Shown here in pieces: positions 1 to 5,328 of a stretch of DNA of 7,755 bases. Numbering within the stretch: the stretch's first letter is position 1; each line of letters starts with the position of its first letter. The stretch lies in assembly GCA_046759305.1 (NCBI GenBank), contig JBHIBY010000102.1, forward strand, positions 1 through 7,755, written 5' to 3'. This DNA is from JADFRG01 sp046759305. Its GTDB lineage: Bacteria > Chloroflexota > Anaerolineae > Anaerolineales > E44-bin32. The position numbers and the translations under genes were made by a program. The notes under the pieces were generated by a model that was not told where the DNA came from, did not search any database, and saw only the letters and a list, made by a program, of their open reading frames with translations.

Positions 1-127
1 TTGCTAGCGACCCCCTGAACTGCGCTTATGTCAAGCATAAATAGGTCCCGCCATGTGGCAGGCCCCATCACCCCAATTATATCTTTAGGGCGAATTGATT
101 GCGAACCCTCTTGCTGGAAACGAAAGC
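1..127. other. Left-edge non-coding stretch before a terminator
   Basis: No coding region can be supported here. One plus-strand frame stays open from the window edge to a TAG at 42-44 (14 codons), which is too short to judge. Because a strong plus-strand intrinsic terminator follows at 128-154, this stretch is probably the 3' untranslated tail of a transcript that enters from the left, or the end of a small RNA. No tRNA, tmRNA or other recognisable RNA signature is visible. Confidence 0.4.
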
Positions 128-154
128 CGCGCCCTTTGAGGCGCGACCTTTTTT
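128..154 (+). terminator. Intrinsic terminator, plus strand
   Basis: A perfect 6-bp all-GC stem is formed by CGCGCC (128-133) and GGCGCG (140-145) around a 6-base loop, followed after three bases by six T residues (149-154). An AAAG just before the stem can also pair with the start of the T tract. This is a classical rho-independent terminator for a plus-strand transcript whose gene lies left of the window. Read on the minus strand the stem is followed only by short T groups, so it could serve the receiver gene at 175-537 only weakly. Confidence 0.8.
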
Positions 155-174
155 GTCCTGAGAAACCGGAGCGG

Positions 175-537
175 CTAGGCGGTGGCTGCTTCTATCTGAT
201 CCGCTAGGCGGTTCACGTCTACTGGCTTACGCAACAGTGCATTGCCGCCTGCGTCTGCCACCCGTCCCTCAAGATCATCCTCATCCAACGCTGTGATAAT
301 AAGTATCGGGAGATCTTTTCCTTCTGGCATGGTTCGCACGCGGTCCAGCGTTTCAAATCCGTCGATACCTGGCATGGTAAGGTCGAGCAGCATAACGTCG
401 GGCGTATCGTTCTCAATAAGCCCGAGCGCCTCTTCTCCACTCAGCGCGGTCATCGCATCGTGACCTCTGGCACTTACAACGATGCTCAGCGCCTCCACCA
501 TTGCCTGGTTGTCGTCCACGATCAATATTCGAGCCAA
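175..537 (-). CDS. Stand-alone response regulator receiver (CheY-like)
   Basis: Single-domain receiver of 120 residues, the usual length of a CheY-like (beta/alpha)5 domain, with no output domain attached. The key residues are all present: the acidic pair D8-D9, the phospho-acceptor D52 in an LLDLTMPG motif, T82 at the end of beta 4, and K104 followed by P105. It should therefore accept phosphate from a histidine kinase and act in the cytoplasm through protein-protein contact or in a phosphorelay; the partner kinase is not in the window. The start is TTG at 535-537. It is preceded by GAGGAG (545-550 on the complement) with a 7-base gap, and an in-frame TAG directly upstream (538-540) rules out any longer form. 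The gene is divergent from the acylase gene. The family is clear from the motifs; the pathway is not. Confidence 0.93.
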   Translation of the reverse strand: MARILIVDDNQAMVEALSIVVSARGHDAMTALSGEEALGLIENDTPDVMLLDLTMPGIDGFETLDRVRTMPEGKDLPILIITALDEDDLEGRVADAGGNALLRKPVDVNRLADQIEAATA

Positions 538-577
538 CTAGCTACTCCTCAGCCTTCCTGGGGTGGAAGCATCCTAT

Positions 578-586
578 ATTATCGCA
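578..586 (-). promoter_or_regulatory. Candidate extended -10 promoter of the receiver gene
   Basis: On the minus strand the sequence reads TGC then GATAAT: a TGn extended -10 motif with a box matching TATAAT at five of six positions. The -35 at 17-base spacing (CTGCAA) is poor, as is common for extended -10 promoters. The transcript would start near 570, giving a leader of about 33 bases that includes the GAGGAG ribosome binding site. Prediction by eye only. Confidence 0.35.
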
Positions 587-684
587 GTAGGTCAATAAAT
601 TTGCAGGGGTCCTTGAGGTCTATCCCTGACCCCTAACGGCTGCAAGATTCTTGCCTGCGCTACCGGATCGCATTAATTCGTCGT

Positions 685-702
685 CCACAGACCTGTCTGC
701 GG
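685..702. repeat. Palindrome, possible operator
   Basis: CAGACCTGTCTG (688-699) is a perfect palindrome with 5-base arms about a CT centre. It extends to 18 bases with one mismatched pair. It lies between the two candidate divergent promoters, so it could bind a dimeric regulator. I do not recognise the site, and a short palindrome can occur by chance. Confidence 0.25.
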
Positions 703-820
703 AGTCGAGCTTTGGATTCCTCCTACCTCATGTATTAGATATCCTAGCAACCCTGCTCGACCTCCATCTAGTACCCCATTCCGTCGATACCAAAAATCCT
801 CGCGCTGCGGCGTGCAGCCA

Positions 821-849
821 TTGACTCCCCGATCCGCAGATGCTAGAAA
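821..849 (+). promoter_or_regulatory. Candidate promoter of the acylase gene
   Basis: TTGACT (821-826, five of six to the -35 consensus) is followed after exactly 17 bases by TAGAAA (844-849, four of six to the -10 consensus). A TG at 841-842 makes it an extended -10. Transcription would begin near 856, about 20 bases before the ATG at 878, leaving room for the GGGAGG ribosome binding site at 868-873. It lies downstream of the alternative GTG start at 812, which argues against that longer form. Confidence 0.5.
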
Positions 850-877
850 TCACCTCACCCTTGGTGCGGGAGGCCGC

Positions 878-3310
878 ATGCTCCGCTTTCTTTCTAAACT
901 TCTAGTTGCATTGCTGGCAGTTGCTGGTGTAGTAGCAGTGGCCGTTGTGGCATTTCGGTTCCTGATTGCCCCGCGAGCCTTTCCCCAAGTCGACGGGAGC
1001 CTGACGCTTCCCGGCCTGGATGGACCGGTCGATGTCTATCGCGACTCCTTTGGCATCCCGCATATCTACGCAACGACCGAGCACGACCTGCTCATGGCAA
1101 ATGGCTTTGTCCACGCTCAGGACCGCTTCTGGCAGATGGAATTCCAGCGTCGCCTACCCGCCGGCCGGCTGTCGGAAATCCTCGGCGAGAGCACCCTGGA
1201 TGCAGACCGCTACTTCCGCACCATCGGCCTACACCGGGCCGCAGCAATTGAAGCGGATTCCTTGGAAGGATCGGACCGGGCAGGAGCTGAAGCTTTTGCA
1301 GAAGGGGTAAACGCATACCTTGACACGCAAGGCGGTTCCATAGGCCTCGAATTCACCTTATTGGGGCTGCAAGGAACTCGGTACGAGCCGGATCGGTGGG
1401 AACCCTTTCATTCATTGGTCTCTGCCAAGCTGCTGGCATGGTTCCTTCGAAGCAATGCCAATGCTGAGCTCGCGCGAGCCCATATCGCGGCTCGATTGGG
1501 CACACCCGCTATTGAGGACCTCATGCCCGCCTATGATGCGGACTACCCCATCATCGCCTCTAGTGGGCTGGCTGAATCTACACTTGAATCGGTGCCTGAG
1601 ATCGTTTTCAGCCGCTTCCCCTGGGATTCGGGCCAAGGCCTGGGGAGCAACAGCGCAGTAATTTCTGGCGAGAGGACCGCAACCGGCGCTCCGTTGCTGG
1701 CCAACGACCCTCATTTGGGGATCCAGATGCCCTCCATCTGGTACGAGGTGGGGCTGCACTGCGAGCCGATGGGACCGGATTGTGGCTTGAATGTGGTCGG
1801 AGCCTCGCTGCCGGGAGTTCCGGGTGTGCTTATCGGTCACAACAATCGTATCGCATGGGGCTTCACCTACTTAGTAGGTGATCATGAGGATCACTTCATT
1901 GAGCGCCTCAATCCAGAAAACCCGAACCAGTATGAATTCCGCGGCGAGTGGCTCGATATGGAGATTGTGCGCGAGGAGATCACGGTGAACGGACAAGATG
2001 AGCCGGTCATCGTAGATGCTCGTAAGACGCACCATGGCCCGATTATCAATGATGTCGCCGGCGGCCTTGAAGAGGACTGGAATTTTGGCTGGGAACCGCT
2101 GGCCTACTCCTGGACGGCAACGGAACCGGGATCCGTTTTCAAGTTTGTGCTGCGCCTAAACCGTGCGCAGAACTGGGACGAATTCCGAGACGCCTTGCAG
2201 TATTTGGATGTCGCAGGTCAAAATGCGGTTTACGCCGACGTGGACGGCAACATCGGCTACCAGGCCACGGGACGTTATCCGATTCGTGGACGCGGCGATG
2301 GAACGATACCGGTTCCCGGGTGGACGGGCGAATTCGAATGGAACGAGTTCATCCCCTACAAGGAACTCCCTTCAGTGTTCAATCCGCCCGAAGGCTACTT
2401 GGCGACGGCCAATCATGCAGTGGTAGGGCCCGATTACCCCTACTTGATCAGCGTGGATTGGGACCGGGGCTACCGCGCGCTTCGCCTGGTGGAACTGCTG
2501 GAGGTCGATGACTCAGTCTCGGTCCAAGACATGCAGACCATTCAGCGTGACACTGCGTCCCTCTTCACCCAGGACATCCTGCATCACTTCCTCTCGCTCC
2601 AACCTTCGGACGATACCCAGCGCGACGCCCTGGATGTTCTGCGCGCCTGGGACGGTCGCGAGGACCGAGAAAGCGCCGGCGCGGCGATCTTTGAGACCCT
2701 ACGGCTTCATCTCCTCGATAATATGTTTGCCGATGAGCTGGGAGACCAGCTACTGGGTCGCGCCAGCAGCCAAGCGCTGTTCATCGCTGCGCGCAACATG
2801 CTGAACGAACCCGAGTCGGCCTGGTTCGACAACACCATGACTTCAGAAGTCGAGCAGCGGGAAGACATACTCCTGCAGACAATGGAAGAGACGGTGGAGC
2901 AACTGACGGAAAAACTGGGCGGCGATCCCGCTTCGTGGCGCTGGGGCGATCTGCATCACGCTACTTTCGAACACCGTCCTTTCGGATTGAGCGGAATCCC
3001 TCCCCTGGAGTGGATCTTCAATCGCGGTCCGGTCGAGGTGGATGGTGGTCTCGAAACTCTATTTAGCTCGCGGTACGACATCAACGAGCCGTTCGGTGCC
3101 GTCGCGCTTTCGTCCTACCTTCAGATCGTGGACCTGGGTGACTTGAGCCGCTCGCTATCCATACACACCACCGGTCAGTCGGGGCATCCGTTCAATCCGC
3201 ACTATGACGATATGATCGATCCGTGGCGGAATCATCAGTATCACTCGATGCTCTGGAGTCGCGAACAGGTGGAAACAGGGGCAGAGTCTCATCTGCAATT
3301 GATGCCCTAG
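878..3310 (+). CDS. Penicillin acylase family protein, membrane-anchored
   Basis: An 810-residue N-terminal-nucleophile hydrolase that probably cleaves an amide bond; natural substrates may be acyl-homoserine lactones, N-acyl amino acids or similar amides, and the sequence does not decide. Residues 5-30 form a hydrophobic signal or membrane anchor after a short basic start, so the enzyme acts outside the cytoplasm. The alpha part (about 40-225) contains the family-typical DSFGIPHIYA and GFVHAQDRFWQME stretches. A spacer ends at G256, and autoproteolysis would expose S257 of GSNS as the catalytic N-terminal serine of the beta chain, followed by TGAPLLANDPHLG (268-280). N449 in AGQNAVYADVDGNIGY is the likely oxyanion-hole asparagine. 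C295 and C302 may form a disulfide. The frame is open to a GTG at 812, but ATG 878 is preferred because GGGAGG lies four bases upstream, the signal segment begins there, and a good promoter lies between the two. It appears monocistronic, with a terminator at 3581-3613. Confidence 0.92.
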   Translation: MLRFLSKLLVALLAVAGVVAVAVVAFRFLIAPRAFPQVDGSLTLPGLDGPVDVYRDSFGIPHIYATTEHDLLMANGFVHAQDRFWQMEFQRRLPAGRLSEILGESTLDADRYFRTIGLHRAAAIEADSLEGSDRAGAEAFAEGVNAYLDTQGGSIGLEFTLLGLQGTRYEPDRWEPFHSLVSAKLLAWFLRSNANAELARAHIAARLGTPAIEDLMPAYDADYPIIASSGLAESTLESVPEIVFSRFPWDSGQGLGSNSAVISGERTATGAPLLANDPHLGIQMPSIWYEVGLHCEPMGPDCGLNVVGASLPGVPGVLIGHNNRIAWGFTYLVGDHEDHFIERLNPENPNQYEFRGEWLDMEIVREEITVNGQDEPVIVDARKTHHGPIINDVAGGLEEDWNFGWEPLAYSWTATEPGSVFKFVLRLNRAQNWDEFRDALQYLDVAGQNAVYADVDGNIGYQATGRYPIRGRGDGTIPVPGWTGEFEWNEFIPYKELPSVFNPPEGYLATANHAVVGPDYPYLISVDWDRGYRALRLVELLEVDDSVSVQDMQTIQRDTASLFTQDILHHFLSLQPSDDTQRDALDVLRAWDGREDRESAGAAIFETLRLHLLDNMFADELGDQLLGRASSQALFIAARNMLNEPESAWFDNTMTSEVEQREDILLQTMEETVEQLTEKLGGDPASWRWGDLHHATFEHRPFGLSGIPPLEWIFNRGPVEVDGGLETLFSSRYDINEPFGAVALSSYLQIVDLGDLSRSLSIHTTGQSGHPFNPHYDDMIDPWRNHQYHSMLWSREQVETGAESHLQLMP

Positions 3311-3328
3311 CAGTTCGGTCCTGCAGAA

Positions 3329-3429
3329 AGGAAATCCTTGCGCGCCGGGTGCTCACAGAAGGCAAATGAAATCCCTTGCTCTCTGCGCGGTTGGAAAGTA
3401 AGAGAAATCCTCACACGCCCGGCGCAAAT
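3329..3429. repeat. Degenerate terminator-like repeat copies
   Basis: Three sequences beginning GAAATCC (3330, 3368 and 3403) are followed by G/C-rich, GCGC-containing stretches at roughly 35-38 base intervals. They resemble the first part of the 76-bp units that follow; for example the 12-mer CACAGAAGGCAA occurs at both 3354-3365 and 3527-3538. They look like decayed copies of one element. The alignment was made by eye. Confidence 0.5.
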
Positions 3430-3579
3430 AAATTCCGCACACTGCACGCGCATGGAAGGTAAGACACTAAACTCGCGCTTCTGACGCTCATCAATAGCAA
3501 AAGCAAAATTCCGCGCACCGCACGCGCACAGAAGGCAAGACACTAATCTCGCGCTTCTGACGCTCATCAATAGCAAAAG
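3428..3579. repeat. 76-bp tandem duplication (two units)
   Basis: Unit one (3428-3503) and unit two (3504-3579) align without gaps at a period of 76 bases. From 3430 to 3503 only six positions differ, and the last 32 bases (3472-3503 and 3548-3579) are identical. The start of a third unit (3580-3591) merges into the left arm of the terminator at 3581-3613. There is no spacer, so this is a tandem duplication and not a CRISPR array. Confidence 0.9.
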
Positions 3580-3580
3580 A

Positions 3581-3613
3581 AAAATCCCGCGTGCCTGATG
3601 CTCGCGGGATTTT
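3581..3613. terminator. Bidirectional intrinsic terminator between convergent genes
   Basis: AAAATCCCGCG (3581-3591) and CGCGGGATTTT (3603-3613) form a perfect 11-bp stem around an 11-base loop. On the plus strand the stem ends in four T. On the minus strand it is followed by a T-rich run (TTTTT C TTTT), the stronger signal. It therefore probably ends the birA operon on the minus strand and also the acylase transcript on the plus strand. Confidence 0.88.
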
Positions 3614-3626
3614 GGTTAAGTTCCTT

Positions 3627-3651
3627 CGGATCCCTACCAAATTGGGATCCG
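3627..3651. repeat. 8-bp perfect hairpin next to the terminator
   Basis: CGGATCCC (3627-3634) and GGGATCCG (3644-3651) are exact reverse complements around a 9-base AT-rich loop. There is no T run on either side, so it is not a standard intrinsic terminator. It sits in the 3' untranslated part of the birA operon, just before the true terminator, and could protect the RNA 3' end or help pausing. Confidence 0.55.
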
Positions 3652-3680
3652 GATTGTCTATGGGTTGCTTTTGCTCAGAA

Positions 3681-3884
3681 CTAGAACCAGATTTTCCCAG
3701 TAACCAGGGTGCAGCTCAAGCCCAGAATGAAAACCGTAGCCAGCAGCATGAGTGAGATGATCAGGCGCTGTCCAGCAGTCATACCAGCGATGCGAGGTTC
3801 TGGCCCTGCGGGCTCTGTCTCGTACGCAAATCCGGCGTTAGAAATTGGATCCTCTTCCGGAGTATCTCTAAGGTCATCAAACAT
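3681..3884 (-). CDS. Small single-pass membrane protein, unknown function
   Basis: A 67-residue protein I cannot assign to a named family. Residues 1-38 are hydrophilic, acidic and rich in proline and glycine. Residues 41-62 form one strongly hydrophobic helix containing a cysteine (C58), and a short GKIWF tail follows. This suggests a small inner-membrane protein with a soluble N-terminal tail. It is probably real: its ATG (3882-3884) has GGGAG with an 8-base gap upstream, it begins 38 bases after the birA stop on the same strand, and a strong terminator follows about 70 bases after its own stop. It is likely co-transcribed with birA, though co-transcription does not prove a shared job. The opposite-strand reading frame here looks like a shadow. 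Confidence 0.72.
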   Translation of the reverse strand: MFDDLRDTPEEDPISNAGFAYETEPAGPEPRIAGMTAGQRLIISLMLLATVFILGLSCTLVTGKIWF

Positions 3885-3922
3885 TGAATACGCTCCCTTT
3901 CCTTAATCTTAGCTCAGCTGCC

Positions 3923-4726
3923 CTAATTTGGCTGTGCCTGGTCTGTGTCTATCGGCCGGAGTTGGAAGGAACCCGCTTCCAGGATCCGTTCCTCCCCCTC
4001 TGCTGTTTCCAGTCGAAGACCACCACTTTGTGTGAGTCCTAGCGGTCGTCCGGTTAGCTCCTGCTCCTCATTCGTGATGGAAACCCATTCGGATTTGAAT
4101 GCGAGTTGCTCCTCCCACGCCGGGTGCGCCTCGCCAGTCTGCAGCCGCTCATACCAATCATCGACGCCGGCTACGATGGAAAAAACAAGGGTCCCTCTGT
4201 CTACCGAGTCACCGACCGAATCCTCCACGCTTGTTGAAGGGTAGTCAAAAGCGACTTGGTTATCTAGAGGTACCGGCTTCACATTCACCCCAATACCCAG
4301 GACCATGTAATCCAGCGCCGCCCCGGTCCAACTGGCCTCCGCAAGCACGCCTGCAACCTTCTTGCCCCCTAGCAGGACATCATTAGGCCATTTGAGGCGA
4401 GGTTCCAGCTGTAAGCTTTGCAGGGCGTCAATCGTCGCCAGTGCCCCCACCAACCCCATTGCACCGAGGGCGGCTCGCTCGATCTGGCTGGGGCGCATGA
4501 CCAGGCTCATAGCGATGCCCGTATCACGTGGCATGCGCCAGTTCCGTCCTAGGCGGCCGCGTCCAGCGGTCTGTTCATCTGCCAGGACCAGCGCCCCTTC
4601 AGGTGCGCCTTCCCGGGCAAGCTCTGCCGCGCGGTCATTGGTCGAACCGATTGTCGAATGCAGGTGCACTTCGACACCCATCCTTCCTACCGGCAGCCGC
4701 TTTTCAAGCTCAGCTTGGTCGAACAC
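3923..4726 (-). CDS. birA: Biotin--[acetyl-CoA-carboxylase] ligase, monofunctional
   Basis: Makes biotinyl-5'-AMP from biotin and ATP and transfers biotin to the target lysine of carboxylase carrier domains such as AccB. At 267 residues it has only the catalytic and C-terminal domains; the N-terminal helix-turn-helix of E. coli BirA is missing, so it should not act as the biotin repressor. Visible motifs are S28-T29-N30, the biotin/adenylate loop GRGRLGR (55-61) after ADEQTA, LKWPNDVLLGGKKVAGVLAE (111-130, with K123 matching the E. coli catalytic lysine region), and LGIGVNV (143-149). The tail (about 225-262) fits the small C-terminal barrel. The start is GTG at 4724-4726: AAGGA lies 13 bases upstream, rather far, and TAAAAT ends seven bases before the GTG, so the message may be leaderless. 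It is followed by a small membrane-protein gene and divergent from the HIT gene. Confidence 0.95.
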   Translation of the reverse strand: MFDQAELEKRLPVGRMGVEVHLHSTIGSTNDRAAELAREGAPEGALVLADEQTAGRGRLGRNWRMPRDTGIAMSLVMRPSQIERAALGAMGLVGALATIDALQSLQLEPRLKWPNDVLLGGKKVAGVLAEASWTGAALDYMVLGIGVNVKPVPLDNQVAFDYPSTSVEDSVGDSVDRGTLVFSIVAGVDDWYERLQTGEAHPAWEEQLAFKSEWVSITNEEQELTGRPLGLTQSGGLRLETAEGEERILEAGSFQLRPIDTDQAQPN

Positions 4727-4733
4727 GGCGCCG

Positions 4734-4739
4734 ATTTTA
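4734..4739 (-). promoter_or_regulatory. Candidate -10 box of birA, leaderless start
   Basis: On the minus strand TAAAAT (five of six to TATAAT) ends seven bases before the birA GTG, the distance at which transcription would begin at or next to the start codon. The -35 region is poor, so this is a weak prediction. It would explain the absence of a well-placed ribosome binding site. Confidence 0.28.
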
Positions 4740-4769
4740 TCCTTAGGTGCAGGTGCCGTGCCAGTGAGA

Positions 4770-4778
4770 TGTTACAAT
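4770..4778 (+). promoter_or_regulatory. Candidate extended -10 promoter of the HIT-thiolase cluster
   Basis: TGT directly precedes TACAAT (4773-4778), an extended -10 with five of six matches to the consensus. No good -35 is visible at 17 bases. Transcription would start near 4785, about 40 bases before the HIT ATG, so the short leader would consist mostly of the hairpin at 4798-4817. Confidence 0.45.
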
Positions 4779-4797
4779 CGCCACCACTCGGTTCGCT

Positions 4798-4822
4798 GGG
4801 GCTTTTCACGCAGCCCCTTTTT
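4798..4822 (+). terminator. Terminator-like hairpin abutting the HIT start codon
   Basis: GGGGCT (4798-4803) and AGCCCC (4812-4817) form a perfect 6-bp stem around an 8-base loop, followed at once by five T (4818-4822); the HIT ATG is at 4825. It has the form of an intrinsic terminator, but it sits between the likely promoter and the first codon, with no Shine-Dalgarno sequence. It could be an attenuator, a structure controlling translation, or a U-rich ribosomal protein S1 landing site next to an accidental stem. Confidence 0.5.
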
Positions 4823-4824
4823 CA

Positions 4825-5328
4825 ATGGACAGAATCTGGGCGCCCTGGCGCATGGAATACATCGAAGGCCATACCGGCTCGTCCGAATGTTTGTTTTGCG
4901 AGCTTCCCAAGAGAGACGACAACCTGATATTGCATCGCGGTGGGGAAGCGTATGTGGTGTTGAACCGCTACCCCTACACCAACGGCCACATGATGGTGGT
5001 TCCCTATGCACATGAAGATTCCATCGAGGATTTAGAAGATTCGACGCTATTGGAGGTTATGAACCTTTCCTCACAGGCAGTCACCGCCCTTAGGTACGCC
5101 TACGGAGCCACATCGTTTAACCTTGGCGTCAATATCGGTAAGGCTGCTGGAGCTGGAGTCGTCAATCATGTGCATCTACATGTACTGGCACGGTGGGTAG
5201 GCGACACGAATTTCATGGCCACCACCGCCGAAACACGTGTGATTCCGGAACCTCTTGACGAGACCTTTTCACGTCTGATGACCCACTGGGAAGACGCTTC
5301 CCAGTCCGACAAAGGGAGCAAAGAGTGA
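4825..5328 (+). CDS. HIT family protein, Ap4A phosphorylase-like
   Basis: A 167-residue histidine-triad nucleotide hydrolase or transferase, most like the bacterial diadenosine tetraphosphate phosphorylase branch (Mycobacterium Rv2613c type); cytoplasmic, degrading Ap4A or related nucleotides. The triad is H115-V-H117-L-H119, with H117 as the expected nucleophile, inside NIGKAAGAGVVNHVHLHVLARW and followed by GDTNFM. C22 and C25 (CLFC) with downstream histidines such as H63 suggest the zinc site found in many members. The N-terminus MDRIWAPWRMEYI is typical of this branch and fixes the start at ATG 4825, although no Shine-Dalgarno precedes it and a terminator-like hairpin abuts it. It heads a plus-strand cluster and overlaps the thiolase start by four bases (GTGA), implying translational coupling. 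The exact nucleotide substrate is an inference. Confidence 0.92.
   Translation: MDRIWAPWRMEYIEGHTGSSECLFCELPKRDDNLILHRGGEAYVVLNRYPYTNGHMMVVPYAHEDSIEDLEDSTLLEVMNLSSQAVTALRYAYGATSFNLGVNIGKAAGAGVVNHVHLHVLARWVGDTNFMATTAETRVIPEPLDETFSRLMTHWEDASQSDKGSKE

Larger units (their letters stand above)
538..877. other. Divergent intergenic region, receiver / acylase
   Basis: This 340-base region lies between two divergently transcribed genes and should contain both promoters. It carries a candidate extended -10 for the receiver gene (578-586), a candidate full promoter for the acylase gene (821-849), a 12-base perfect palindrome inside a longer imperfect one (685-702), and a 6-bp inverted repeat GGGGTC/GACCCC (606-611 and 628-633). 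I find no coding region, although the acylase reading frame is open back to a GTG at 812. Confidence 0.6.
3311..3680. other. Convergent spacer with repeats and terminators
   Basis: The acylase gene and the birA operon converge on this 370-base spacer. It holds a run of degenerate copies of a roughly 36-base element, a 76-bp near-exact tandem duplication, a strong bidirectional terminator and a second hairpin, each listed separately. A minus-strand reading frame (3307-3576) crosses the repeats. It is unlikely to be a gene, since the 76-bp unit is not a multiple of three and the copies are read in different frames. Confidence 0.7.

Noticed and set aside
3..44. Possible C-terminal end of a gene entering from the left
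   Set aside because: The open frame is only 14 codons up to the TAG and shows no recognisable motif; it could be chance.
642..656. GCAAG-ATT-CTTGC inverted repeat upstream of the acylase gene
   Set aside because: The 5-base arms are short, no T run follows, and it is not placed at a promoter; it is within chance expectation.
1412..1840. 142-residue minus-strand reading frame inside the acylase gene
   Set aside because: It lies wholly within a strongly supported gene, has no recognisable domain, and is explained by the GC-rich codon pattern of the other strand.
3307..3576. 89-residue reading frame on the minus strand in the convergent spacer
   Set aside because: It consists largely of the 76-bp tandem units, which are not a multiple of three, so the same DNA is read in two frames. 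It starts with TTG inside a repeat, and the strong terminator lies upstream of it on the same strand.
3428..3579. Possible CRISPR array
   Set aside because: There are only two 76-bp units, directly joined with no unique spacers, and no cas genes are near.
4362..5015. 217-residue plus-strand frame spanning the birA-HIT divergent region
   Set aside because: It overlaps birA and the HIT gene, both identified by motifs, and its Arg/Ser/Pro-rich composition is typical of antisense or wrong-frame translation.
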